Assembly: GCA_046290575.1 (NCBI GenBank)
Contig: JBKAGX010000004.1
Location: 62,001 to 126,000, forward strand
Direction of reading: 5' to 3'
DNA: 64,000 bases
Source: JANQQJ01 sp046290575
Lineage (GTDB): Bacteria; Pseudomonadota; Alphaproteobacteria; SMXS01
Part shown: one piece after another, positions 33,373 through 42,462 of the stretch
Numbering within the stretch: the stretch's first letter is position 1
How the letters are laid out: the number at the start of each line of letters is the position of its first letter
Made by a program: the position numbers and the translations under genes
Notes under the pieces: model-generated
Told to the model about the DNA's origin: nothing
Seen by the model: the letters and a program-made list of their open reading frames with translations, nothing else
Database searches by the model: none

Positions 33373-36024
33373 GTGAAGAGCGCAAACGAAGTAAGGCGGG
33401 CTTTTTTGGATTTCTTTGAGCGCAACGGGCACGCCCCCGTGGCGTCCGCTCCACTTGTGCCGCATAACGACCCGACGCTGTTGTTTACCAATGCCGGCAT
33501 GGTGCCATTCAAGAATGTGTTCACGGGTGCTGAGACCCGCGATTATGTGCGGGCCGCGTCCAGCCAGAAATGTGTTCGCGCCGGGGGTAAACACAACGAC
33601 CTGGACAATGTCGGTTATACGGCGCGGCATCACACCTTCTTCGAGATGCTGGGGAATTTCTCGTTTGGCGACTATTTCAAGGAAGACGCCATTGCGCTTG
33701 CCTGGAAACTGCTGACCGATGATTTCGCGCTCGACCCGGACCGGCTGACGATTACTGTCTTCCACGAAGACGATGCGGCCTTCGATCTTTGGAAGAAGGT
33801 CGCGGGCCTTCCCGAGGAACGGATCATCCGCATCGCCACCAGCGATAATTTCTGGTCGATGGGTGATACGGGACCCTGCGGTCCCTGTTCAGAGATCTTC
33901 TACGATCACGGCGATCATATCCCCGGGGGGCCGCCAGGGTCGCCCGATGAGGACGGTGACCGTTTTGTCGAGATCTGGAACCTGGTCTTTATGCAATATG
34001 AGCAGCGCGGGCCGGGCGACCGAATCGACCTGCCCAAGCCGTCAATCGACACCGGCATGGGGCTGGAGCGAATCACCGCGGTGCTGCAGGGCGTTCACGA
34101 CAATTACGACACGGATCTGCTGCGCAGTCTTATTGAAGCGTCGGCGGATGCCACAAAAACCGATCCGGATGGGCCGGGCGCGACATCGCACCGCGTGATC
34201 GCCGACCATATGCGGGCATCAAGCTTTCTGATCGCCGATGGGGTGCTGCCGTCCAATGAAGGGCGCGGTTATGTGCTGCGGCGGATCATGCGCCGTGCCA
34301 TGCGCCATGCGCACATTCTGGGGGCTGAAGACCCGCTGATGCACAGACTCGTCGGCGCCCTGACCGCCAAGATGGGTCAGGCGTTTCCGGAACTGAACCG
34401 GGCTTCGGCGCTGATTACGGAAACATTGCGGCTGGAAGAAACCCGGTTTCGCCAGACGCTTGATCGCGGCCTGCGGCTGCTTGAGGACGAGCTGGCCGGG
34501 CTGGGTGAGGGCACGCGCTTGCCCGGCGATGTTGCGTTCAAGCTCTATGATACATATGGATTTCCCGTTGATCTTACGGAGGATGTGCTGCGACAGCAAA
34601 ACCGGTCCGTCGATATGGCCGGGTTTGACGCCGCGATGGAACGCCAGCGCGCCGAAGCCCGCAAGGCATGGGCCGGTTCAGGCGACGCTGCGACAGACCG
34701 CGTCTGGCTGGAGTTGCGCGAAACCCACGGCGCGTCCGAGTTCCTGGGCTATGACAGCACCGCAGGCGAAGGCCAGGTCCTGGCGATTGTCGAAAATGGC
34801 GAACCCGTGGAGACGGCCGAGCCTGGGGCGGATGTCGCAGTGCTGATCAACCAGACACCATTTTACGGCGAGTCCGGCGGACAGATGGGGGATACCGGCA
34901 CACTGAAGGCTCCGACCGGAGAGATTGCCGTTTCCGATACGAAGAAACTGGCCGGTGATCTGCATGTCCATATGGGCAAGGTCGAACATGGCCCGGTCTC
35001 CGTTGGTGATGTTGTCGACATGAAGGTCGACAGCCGGCGTCGGGACCGGCTGAGGGCGAACCATTCCGCGACTCATCTCATGCACAAGGCACTCCGCGAC
35101 GTGCTTGGCGATCACGTGACGCAGAAGGGCTCGCTTGTCGCGCCCGAGCGACTTCGGTTCGATGTGTCGCATCAGACACCGCTGGACAGTAGCGAGGTTG
35201 CTGCGGTTGAGGCGGCCGTGAACGCCCAGGTGCGCGCGAATACGGATGTTTCCACCCGTTTGATGACCCCCGACGAGGCGATTGAGGCCGGGGCGCTGGC
35301 GCTGTTCGGCGAAAAATATGGCGACGAGGTTCGAGTCGTTGGAATGGGTGATGGGGAGAGCACGCCCTTCTCGGTCGAACTGTGCGGTGGCACCCATGTG
35401 CGCCGCACGGGGGATATCGGCCTGTTCAAGATCGTCGGGCAGAGCGCGGTCGCCGCCGGCGTACGCCGGATTGAGGCGCTGACCGGTGAAGCCGCCGTCG
35501 ATTACATCACCGATCAGGAGCAGTTGCTGGGCAAGGCGGCTGCTGAGTTGAAGACCGCGCCCGCTGAACTGCCGGAGCGTGTGGCTGCGCTTCTTGATGA
35601 GCGCAAGCGCCTGGAGCGTGAATTGGCGGATGCCAAGAAGGCACTGGCGCTGGGCGGCGGCAAACCCGCGTCGGAAGGCGATGACGTTCGACAGATAGGC
35701 GATCTGAAAATCATCGCAAAACGGCTTGATGGCGTGTCGGGGAAAGATCTGCGTGGGCTGATTGATGATGCCAAGAAGTCTCTTGGGTCGGGAATCGCTG
35801 CCTTCGTGGCCGTCAACGAGGGAAAGGCGTCCCTGGCGGTCGGTGTGACCGATGACCTGACGGACCAGGTCAGCGCGGTTGATCTGGTGCGCGCAGGCGC
35901 CGAGGCGCTGGGCGGGAAGGGCGGCGGTGGTCGGCCTGATATGGCGCAGGCCGGCGGGCCTGACACGGCCAATGCAGACCAGGCGCTGCGCGCGATCGAA
36001 GCGGTTCTCGAAGCCGCGGCCTAA
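33373..36024 (+). CDS. alaS: Alanyl-tRNA synthetase
   Basis: This is a class II synthetase of about 883 residues charging tRNA-Ala. It has PHNDPTLLFTNAGMVPFKN and HHTFFEMLGNFSFGDYFK in the catalytic domain, the editing-site HSATHLMHKAL and CGGTHV zinc motifs, and a C-terminal DHHA1 domain (GRPDMAQAGG). The GTG at 33373 has GAGG six bases before it and gives the usual N-terminus (xKSANEVRRAFLDFF). The ATG at 33340 lacks a ribosome site. recA-alaS is a common alphaproteobacterial order. Confidence 0.97.
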   Translation: MKSANEVRRAFLDFFERNGHAPVASAPLVPHNDPTLLFTNAGMVPFKNVFTGAETRDYVRAASSQKCVRAGGKHNDLDNVGYTARHHTFFEMLGNFSFGDYFKEDAIALAWKLLTDDFALDPDRLTITVFHEDDAAFDLWKKVAGLPEERIIRIATSDNFWSMGDTGPCGPCSEIFYDHGDHIPGGPPGSPDEDGDRFVEIWNLVFMQYEQRGPGDRIDLPKPSIDTGMGLERITAVLQGVHDNYDTDLLRSLIEASADATKTDPDGPGATSHRVIADHMRASSFLIADGVLPSNEGRGYVLRRIMRRAMRHAHILGAEDPLMHRLVGALTAKMGQAFPELNRASALITETLRLEETRFRQTLDRGLRLLEDELAGLGEGTRLPGDVAFKLYDTYGFPVDLTEDVLRQQNRSVDMAGFDAAMERQRAEARKAWAGSGDAATDRVWLELRETHGASEFLGYDSTAGEGQVLAIVENGEPVETAEPGADVAVLINQTPFYGESGGQMGDTGTLKAPTGEIAVSDTKKLAGDLHVHMGKVEHGPVSVGDVVDMKVDSRRRDRLRANHSATHLMHKALRDVLGDHVTQKGSLVAPERLRFDVSHQTPLDSSEVAAVEAAVNAQVRANTDVSTRLMTPDEAIEAGALALFGEKYGDEVRVVGMGDGESTPFSVELCGGTHVRRTGDIGLFKIVGQSAVAAGVRRIEALTGEAAVDYITDQEQLLGKAAAELKTAPAELPERVAALLDERKRLERELADAKKALALGGGKPASEGDDVRQIGDLKIIAKRLDGVSGKDLRGLIDDAKKSLGSGIAAFVAVNEGKASLAVGVTDDLTDQVSAVDLVRAGAEALGGKGGGGRPDMAQAGGPDTANADQALRAIEAVLEAAA

Positions 36025-36040
36025 CGGAACGCGCATCGCC

Positions 36041-37276
36041 ATGCCGCAGCAAGCCCAGCCAACGCTTCGCCGGCATCTATTTGAAATCCTTGAAATTGGG
36101 GCCATCGACGATCGCCGGGCGCTTTGGTTCAACAGGATCATGGTCACGCTGATTTTGCTGAACGTCGTGGCGGTTATCTGCGAGACAGTTGATCCACTTT
36201 ACCGGCGCTACGAGTCGTGGTTCTGGACGTTCGAAGTCCTGACGGTCATTGTTTTTTCGATCGAATATGCCGTCCGGGTTTGGGTCAGCGTCGACAACAT
36301 ACACTATCCGCGCAATCGGCCGATCAGGGCGCGGCTCCGCTACATGGTGTCGCCTTATGCGCTGATCGACCTGGCTGCCATCCTGCCGTTTTTCCTGTCG
36401 CTTTATGTCGACCTGCGGGTGTTGCGGGTATTCCGTCTGCTGCGCTTGCTGAAGCTGATCCGCTACTCGCCAGCGCTCAACACGCTCGCCAATGTCATCT
36501 ACAGCGAACGGCGGGCTTTGTTGGGCGCCGGAGTGATCATGTTGGGGCTGATCGTGTTCTCGGCGGCAATTATTTTTTACATTGAGCGGGGCCACAACGA
36601 GACCGCGTTTTCCAGCATCCCCCAATCCATGTGGTGGTCGCTGGCGACACTGACGACAGTCGGCTATGGCGACATGATCCCTATGACCGCGGCAGGCAAA
36701 GTTTTTGGCGGCGTTTTGATGATCTTTGGATTGGCGATGTATGCGCTTCCCGTCGGCATCATCGCATCTGGATTTGCCAGTGAGATCCATCGGCGGGACT
36801 TTGTCGTCAGCCAGGACATGTTGCGGCGTGTGCCCTTGTTCGAGGACCTGGATATGGCAGCGCTGACACGGATTGCCTCTCTGTTGCGGGCGCGGATTTT
36901 CAAACCGGGCGACGTGCTCGCCCGGCAAGGGGACCATGCGGACAATATGTTTTTCATCTTGTCAGGTACGCTGGACGCAACGCTGGAGGGCACCAATCGG
37001 CAGTTGGGCCCGGGGGAGTTTTTCGGCGAGATCGCGTTGCTGTCGGACAGCCGCTGGTATCTGACAGTCACCGCCTCGACGCGCTCACAGGTCATGATGC
37101 TCGAGGCCGCTGATCTCTACCATCTGATCAGCGATCACCCGTCGATCGGTGAACAGTTGATGCAGCATGCAGATGACAGGCTTGACGAAGCCGTCGCCGA
37201 GCTTGGTCTGCTGGATGCCGATGCCGCTGCGCAGGCCCGGGCGGCTATTCAGCGTGCCATCTCCCGGGTGCCATAG
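36041..37276 (+). CDS. Cyclic-nucleotide-gated potassium channel
   Basis: This is a 411-residue MlotiK1-like channel. Six membrane helices include an arginine-rich S4 (LRVLRVFRLLRLLKLIRYS), the selectivity filter TVGYGD, and S6. The C-terminal cyclic-nucleotide-binding domain (about 285-400) keeps GEFFGEIALLSDSR with the phosphate-binding arginine, but the next residues are WYL in place of the common TA(T/S). The ATG follows alaS by 16 nt, so read-through from alaS is possible. Confidence 0.92.
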   Translation: MPQQAQPTLRRHLFEILEIGAIDDRRALWFNRIMVTLILLNVVAVICETVDPLYRRYESWFWTFEVLTVIVFSIEYAVRVWVSVDNIHYPRNRPIRARLRYMVSPYALIDLAAILPFFLSLYVDLRVLRVFRLLRLLKLIRYSPALNTLANVIYSERRALLGAGVIMLGLIVFSAAIIFYIERGHNETAFSSIPQSMWWSLATLTTVGYGDMIPMTAAGKVFGGVLMIFGLAMYALPVGIIASGFASEIHRRDFVVSQDMLRRVPLFEDLDMAALTRIASLLRARIFKPGDVLARQGDHADNMFFILSGTLDATLEGTNRQLGPGEFFGEIALLSDSRWYLTVTASTRSQVMMLEAADLYHLISDHPSIGEQLMQHADDRLDEAVAELGLLDADAAAQARAAIQRAISRVP

Positions 37277-37287
37277 CCGCTGCCAGG

Positions 37288-37872
37288 TCAGGTCAGGTCA
37301 GGAGAGGCGGGCACGGTCGGTTCATGCGCCTGAGACAGTGCCGGGATCACATCTTCAACGCTGGGCACCAGTTTGTAGAGTTGGCGGTCATGGGCATAGG
37401 CAAAGCCTTCTTGATGGGCTTGCTGCATGAAAGCGACGAACGCCTGCCAATAGCCGGCAATATCAACCAGAATAATAGGGTGGTCGTGAATGCTCATTTG
37501 CCGCCAGGTGATGACCTCAACGGTCTCGTCCAGGGTGCCGATTCCACCGGGCAGGGATACGAAACCTTCCGAGAGTTCGAACATCGTCCTTTTACGGTCA
37601 TGCATGGAACCGACGACCCGCATCTCGGTGAGACCTTCGAGCATCAGTTCGCGCCGCGCGAGATTTTGCGGGATAACGCCAATAACCTCGCCGCCCGCCG
37701 CCAGCACTGCCCGTGCAATGACTCCCATCAATCCGACGCCGCCACCGCCATAGACCAACCGGATACCAGCCTGGGCCAAGTGGCCCCCCAGTGCTGTAGC
37801 AGCCTCCGCCATAACAGGATCAGTCCCGTGTCGGGATCCGCAAAAAACCGCGATAGAGGCAGGTATGTGCAT
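37288..37872 (-). CDS. LOG family protein (TIGR00730)
   Basis: This 194-residue protein of the Lonely Guy family (cytokinin riboside phosphoribohydrolase) was long annotated as a lysine decarboxylase. It shows FCGSRHGTD and the signature PGGIGTLDE preceded by RKRTMFELSEGF. The ATG at 37872 gives the usual MxxxSIAVFCGS start. It is convergent with the channel gene, and its 3' end overlaps a short GGTCA tandem repeat. Confidence 0.88.
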   Translation of the reverse strand: MHIPASIAVFCGSRHGTDPVMAEAATALGGHLAQAGIRLVYGGGGVGLMGVIARAVLAAGGEVIGVIPQNLARRELMLEGLTEMRVVGSMHDRKRTMFELSEGFVSLPGGIGTLDETVEVITWRQMSIHDHPIILVDIAGYWQAFVAFMQQAHQEGFAYAHDRQLYKLVPSVEDVIPALSQAHEPTVPASPDLT

Positions 37873-38049
37873 GGAAACCGACCGTCTGAGAAGGGGCACC
37901 GCCAATTCTTTATAGAAGTTTCAGATTGCGGTGCAATGAATCGGGCCAATATCTATGAAGGCGCTGGCAGTGGATGTTCCGTTGCTATTCGTCCCGCATC
38001 GGCATAAGTGTTCGCGGTTATCTGAAAGCCTAGCTCTGGGGCCATTCCT

Positions 38050-39081
38050 TTGAAAACTCCCACCGTCATTGCTGTTTCCGTAGCTTTGGTCTTGGCGGTC
38101 GCGCTGGCTGTTGTGCTGCTCGACCGCGAGGAAACACAGACAGCTTCCCCGGTGCCTGCCGAACCCGCGCCATCAGTCGATGAGAGTGCTGCGCAAATAC
38201 CGTCGCCGGCGCCACCACCGCTGGCCAGCGGTGACCAGGTGGCCCCGAGTTTTGACGTCGTCCGCATCAGCCGGGAAGGCACAGGCGTTTTGGCAGGTCG
38301 GTCGGCGCCGGAGGCCTTTGTCGAGGTTCTGGCCGACGGCACCTCGATCGGCCGGGTCCGCGCCAACCGAGATGGCGAATGGGTGTTGATCTTCGATGCC
38401 CCCTTGGCGGTTGGTACCCGTGAACTATCGCTTGCGGCGACCGTTGGGGATGGCGAACCCGTGGAGTCCGTCGACGTCGTCGTCGTCGCTGTGCCAGAGC
38501 GCTCCATTCCTGGATTTGAAGAGAACGGCGCCGATGGTGTCGTCGCCGTTTTGACACGCCGCGATGGCAGCGGGATTAGCCGGGTGCTGCAACGGCCTGG
38601 CGCACTACAGCCCAGCATTGAGCTTGGTCTTGATGCGTTGGATTTCGACGATTCAGGACAGGCGACTTTCACCGGCTTTGCACCTGCCGACAGCGAAGTG
38701 CGCGTCTATATCGATAACCGGTTCGTCGGATCGGTCACAGTCAACGACGCGGGACGGTGGTCGATATCGCCCGATGAATTACTTGAACCAGGCGAACACA
38801 TCCTGCGGCTAGACCAGATTGTCGATGGGGATGCAGTCGAACTGCGCGTTGAACAGCCGTTCGATCCTGCTGCGGCGCTGAATATCGCGCTCGCTGAGAC
38901 CTCGGTGCAGATCCTGCCCGGCAACAATCTGTGGAACATTGCTCGCCGTGTCTATGGACATGGTGTGCTGTACACACAAATTTTTCAGGCCAATGAGGGT
39001 CAGATCATCGACCCCGATCTGATCTATCCCGGCCAACGCTTTATGCTGCCCAACACGGAAGCCAACCGCTCCGCCGAATAG
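38050..39081 (+). CDS. LysM-domain protein with Ig-like region
   Basis: This 343-residue protein has an N-terminal membrane anchor or signal (VIAVSVALVLAVALAVVLL). A Pro/Ala-rich linker (about 32-60) follows, then two beta-rich segments (70-150 and 205-260, FVEVLADGTSIG and VRVYIDNRFVGSV). A C-terminal LysM (about 287-335, LPGNNLWNIARRVYGHGVLY) ends in YPGQRFMLP. It probably binds peptidoglycan in the periplasm. The TTG start is the only one that keeps the signal. Confidence 0.83.
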   Translation: MKTPTVIAVSVALVLAVALAVVLLDREETQTASPVPAEPAPSVDESAAQIPSPAPPPLASGDQVAPSFDVVRISREGTGVLAGRSAPEAFVEVLADGTSIGRVRANRDGEWVLIFDAPLAVGTRELSLAATVGDGEPVESVDVVVVAVPERSIPGFEENGADGVVAVLTRRDGSGISRVLQRPGALQPSIELGLDALDFDDSGQATFTGFAPADSEVRVYIDNRFVGSVTVNDAGRWSISPDELLEPGEHILRLDQIVDGDAVELRVEQPFDPAAALNIALAETSVQILPGNNLWNIARRVYGHGVLYTQIFQANEGQIIDPDLIYPGQRFMLPNTEANRSAE

Positions 39082-39125
39082 CCGCGCGTTGGCAGCCGCA
39101 GTGCCGGGTATGCTATAGACCGGCG

Positions 39126-40976
39126 ATGAGACCCGGCGCAGACGACATTCCAGAACCCGACAATCGTCAGCAATGGCGTACGATAAAGGCCTTGCTGCCC
39201 TATCTGTGGCCAGCGGGCGAACTGGATATGAAGGTGCGGGTCGCACTCGCGGTCATTTTGATTGCGGCGGCCAAAGCCATGACCGTCAGCGTGCCGCTCA
39301 TCTACAAGGAAGCGGTTGCTTTCCTGACGGCTCAAGACGGGGTGGTCGGTACGCCTGAATTCGCCGTCCCCGTCTTCCTGATCCTTGGCTATGGCATAGT
39401 GCGGTTGATGTCGCCGGCCTTTGCCGAGTTGCGGGATACAATCTTTGTCAATGTCGGCCAGCAGGCGCTCAGGCGCATTGCGCTGCGTGTCTTTGGCCAT
39501 CTGCACGGCCTGTCGCTGCGGTTTCACCTGGATCGGCGGACAGGCGGCCTGAGCCGTGTGATCGAGCGGGGCACCCAGGGTATAGACTTCATTCTGCGCT
39601 TCATGCTGTTCAACATCATTCCGACGATGCTTGAAATCGTATTCGTCGCAGTCACCATGTGGATCGTGCTCGACTGGCGCTATCCTGCGGCAACGTTGGC
39701 GGCCATCGCGATCTACATCACGTTCACGTTTCTGGTGACCGAGTGGCGGATCAAGTTCCGCCGCGAGATGAACAAGCAGGACACAGAAGCCAACACCAAA
39801 GCGATAGACAGCCTGCTCAATTACGAAACCGTCAAATATTTCAACAATGAAGACCACGAGGCGAACCGGTTTGACCGCGCGATGCAGCGGTATGAGCAGG
39901 CCGCGATCAAGAACCAGGTGACGTTGTCCGGGCTCAATATTGGCCAGAACTCGATTATCGGGATCGGCCTTGTCGTGGTGATGATGATGTCTGCCTACGA
40001 CATGGCGGCGGGCCTCCACAAAATTGATGACTTCGTCTTTGTGAACATGCTGCTCGCACAGCTTTTCATGCCGCTTGGCTTCCTGGGTTTCGTCTATCGG
40101 GAGATGAAGCGTTCGCTGATCGATATGGAGGCGATGTTCAGCCTGCTCGACGAGCCTATTGAGGTTGAAGACCGTTCCGGCGCGACGGCCCTGAACGTGG
40201 CCAAGGGGGATGTCCGGTTCAAGAATGTTTCCTTTGGCTACGATCCTGACCGGCAAATCCTGTTTGATGTGGATTTCACGGTCCCGGCGGGGAAGTCTGT
40301 TGCCATTGTCGGCCATAGCGGGGCGGGAAAGTCGACCATCTCCAGGCTGCTCTACCGGTTTTACGACGTCAGCGAGGGCGCCGTGCTGATCGACGGCCAG
40401 GACATCAGGGACGTTACGCAGCAGAGCCTTCGGTCATCCATCGGGATCGTGCCGCAGGACACGGTCCTGTTTAACGATACCATCGCCTACAACATCGCCT
40501 ATGGCCGGCCCGGTGCGTCCCGCGAAGAGGTGGAGCAGGCAGCAAAGCTGGCGGCGATTCATGATTTCGTGATGTCCTTGCCGCAAGGCTACAACACCAA
40601 TGTCGGGGAGCGCGGCCTGAAGGTCTCCGGCGGCGAAAAGCAACGCATTGCCATCGCCCGGACGATCATGAAAAATCCGCCCATCCTGCTTCTGGATGAG
40701 GCAACGTCCGCGCTCGATACGAATACGGAAAAAGACATCCAATCGGCGCTGAAAACCATTTCACAGGATCGTACGACGCTGGTAATCGCGCATCGGCTGT
40801 CGACCGTGGTCGACGCGGACGAGATTATCGTGCTTGATCAGGGGCGTATTGTTGAACGCGGCAATCACGCAGACCTCTTGGCGCGGCCCGACGGGCACTA
40901 TATGCAGATGTGGCAGCGGCAGGCAGAAGCGGTGGAAGCCGCCGAACGGCTGGAAACGCTGGCGCTGGATCTTTAG
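39126..40976 (+). CDS. Atm1-type ABC exporter
   Basis: This 616-residue half-transporter has a six-helix membrane domain and then a nucleotide-binding domain with GHSGAGKST (Walker A), VSGGEKQR (signature) and ILLLDEATSALD (Walker B). The conserved YFNNEDHE in the membrane domain fits the Atm1/HMT1 branch, which exports glutathione-linked or Fe-S-related species and metals. It precedes psd by 9 nt, an order found in many alphaproteobacteria. Confidence 0.92.
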   Translation: MRPGADDIPEPDNRQQWRTIKALLPYLWPAGELDMKVRVALAVILIAAAKAMTVSVPLIYKEAVAFLTAQDGVVGTPEFAVPVFLILGYGIVRLMSPAFAELRDTIFVNVGQQALRRIALRVFGHLHGLSLRFHLDRRTGGLSRVIERGTQGIDFILRFMLFNIIPTMLEIVFVAVTMWIVLDWRYPAATLAAIAIYITFTFLVTEWRIKFRREMNKQDTEANTKAIDSLLNYETVKYFNNEDHEANRFDRAMQRYEQAAIKNQVTLSGLNIGQNSIIGIGLVVVMMMSAYDMAAGLHKIDDFVFVNMLLAQLFMPLGFLGFVYREMKRSLIDMEAMFSLLDEPIEVEDRSGATALNVAKGDVRFKNVSFGYDPDRQILFDVDFTVPAGKSVAIVGHSGAGKSTISRLLYRFYDVSEGAVLIDGQDIRDVTQQSLRSSIGIVPQDTVLFNDTIAYNIAYGRPGASREEVEQAAKLAAIHDFVMSLPQGYNTNVGERGLKVSGGEKQRIAIARTIMKNPPILLLDEATSALDTNTEKDIQSALKTISQDRTTLVIAHRLSTVVDADEIIVLDQGRIVERGNHADLLARPDGHYMQMWQRQAEAVEAAERLETLALDL

Positions 40977-40985
40977 GGAACGGGC

Positions 40986-41702
40986 ATGGCCAAGGAAAAC
41001 CACACGATTCTGGATAGCATCACGGGCATGTTTGTCCCAATTCATCGCGAAGGGCATCCGTTTATCATCGCGGCAGCACTGGCCACCGTGTTGTTTTGGT
41101 GGATGTGGACGCCGTTGGGTTGGACAGGCACGCTGATCACGGTCTGGATGGTCTATTTCTTCAGGGACCCCGACCGGGTGACGCCGGCCCGTGACGGGCT
41201 GACGATCAGCCCTGCGGATGGTGTTGTGGCCGCCGTGGACTTCGCGCCGCCGCCATCGGAACTCGACATGGGCGACGAACCCCGCGCGCGCGTCGGCATC
41301 TTCATGAATGTCTTCGACGTTCATGTAAACCGGTCGCCTGCGGACGGTACCGTCACCAAAACCGCTTACACTGAAGGGGCCTTTTTCAACGCGACTCTCG
41401 ACAAGGCCAGCGAAGAGAACGAGCGTATGGCCTTGCGGATGACGACGGCAAGCGGCAAGGACATCGCCTTTGTCCAGATCGCAGGGCTGGTGGCGCGCCG
41501 GATCGTCTGTTTTGTGGAAGAGGGCGCCTCGTTGAAGGCCGGCGAGCGTTTCGGCCTTATTCGCTTTGGCAGCCGGGTCGATATTTATCTCGATGACGGC
41601 ATGGTCCCTCTCGTGGCCGTGGGGCAAAAGATGATTGCAGGCGAAACCGTGATCGCCGACGAACAGGCCAACGAGGTGCAGCGCTGGGGCGAGGTCCGCT
41701 AG
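40986..41702 (+). CDS. psd: Phosphatidylserine decarboxylase (short type)
   Basis: This 238-residue inner-membrane proenzyme forms phosphatidylethanolamine. The serine of GS in RFGSRVDIYL becomes the pyruvoyl group on self-cleavage. Membrane segments lie near the N-terminus, followed by DPDRVTP and SPADGVVA. pssA follows after 4 nt, so both steps of PE synthesis are in one operon. Confidence 0.95.
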   Translation: MAKENHTILDSITGMFVPIHREGHPFIIAAALATVLFWWMWTPLGWTGTLITVWMVYFFRDPDRVTPARDGLTISPADGVVAAVDFAPPPSELDMGDEPRARVGIFMNVFDVHVNRSPADGTVTKTAYTEGAFFNATLDKASEENERMALRMTTASGKDIAFVQIAGLVARRIVCFVEEGASLKAGERFGLIRFGSRVDIYLDDGMVPLVAVGQKMIAGETVIADEQANEVQRWGEVR

Positions 41703-41706
41703 AGCG

Positions 41707-42462
41707 ATGGCCCGCCGCCCCCGCATACCGCCGGTTATCCCGGTCCGCACGCTGGTGCCGACCATCCTGACGGTTATGGCCTTGTGCGCGGGGGTCACCT
41801 CAATCCGGTTTGCCCTGGCGGAGCGGTGGGAGGACGCGGTGATCGCGATCATGGTCGCTGCACTGTTCGACCTGCTGGATGGCCGGGTGGCCCGCATGCT
41901 TAAAGGGGCGAGCCGCTTCGGTGCCGAGCTGGATTCCCTTTCAGACGTGATTTGTTTCGGCGTGGCGCCCGCCTTGGTGTTCTATCTATGGAGCCTGAAC
42001 ACGCTGCCGGGCCTGGGCTGGGCAGTGGTGCTGCTATTCTGTGTTTGCTGCGCGTTGCGCCTGGCGCGTTTCAATATCCTCGATCAGGACGCCAGCGAAG
42101 ACGGGACCGTCCAACATTTCTTTGTCGGCGTACCGGCGCCCGCGGCGGCCGGGCTGTTGATTCTGCCGATGATTGCCTGGTTCGAGGTCAATTGGTCATT
42201 CCTGCAGTCAGGCTATCTGGGGGCGGCTTATGCGATCATCATCGCGCTGTTGATGATCAGCCGATTGCCGACTCTGACACTCAAATATGTCCGGATTGAC
42301 CGCGGCCTCGTGGTGCCCGTCCTGGTCGCAATTGGCGTTCTCGTTGGCTTGCTGGCGATCTATTTCTGGGCGACAATGGCCCTACTTGGGGTGCTCTACA
42401 TGCTGTCCATTCCGTTTGCGGCGGTGCAGTCCCGCCGACATACGGATGCGAGCGGCACATGA
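41707..42462 (+). CDS. pssA: CDP-diacylglycerol-serine O-phosphatidyltransferase
   Basis: This 251-residue membrane enzyme of the CDP-alcohol phosphatidyltransferase family has the catalytic motif D-G-x2-A-R-x8-G-x3-D-x3-D (LLDGRVARMLKGASRFG then AELDSLSD). It makes phosphatidylserine, the substrate of Psd. The start GTG/ATG is close after psd. Its stop abuts the convergent RND gene (42462/42463). Confidence 0.95.
   Translation: MARRPRIPPVIPVRTLVPTILTVMALCAGVTSIRFALAERWEDAVIAIMVAALFDLLDGRVARMLKGASRFGAELDSLSDVICFGVAPALVFYLWSLNTLPGLGWAVVLLFCVCCALRLARFNILDQDASEDGTVQHFFVGVPAPAAAGLLILPMIAWFEVNWSFLQSGYLGAAYAIIIALLMISRLPTLTLKYVRIDRGLVVPVLVAIGVLVGLLAIYFWATMALLGVLYMLSIPFAAVQSRRHTDASGT

Noticed and set aside
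34678..36147. A 489-codon open frame on the - strand
   Set aside because: It is antisense to alaS and lacks any recognisable domain.
37286..37300. GGTCA repeated three times at the end of the LOG gene
   Set aside because: Three short units are too few to suggest phase variation, and slippage would change only the last residues.
39024..41897. Long - strand frames of 430 and 378 codons
   Set aside because: They mirror the Atm1-type exporter, psd and pssA genes, which are certain.
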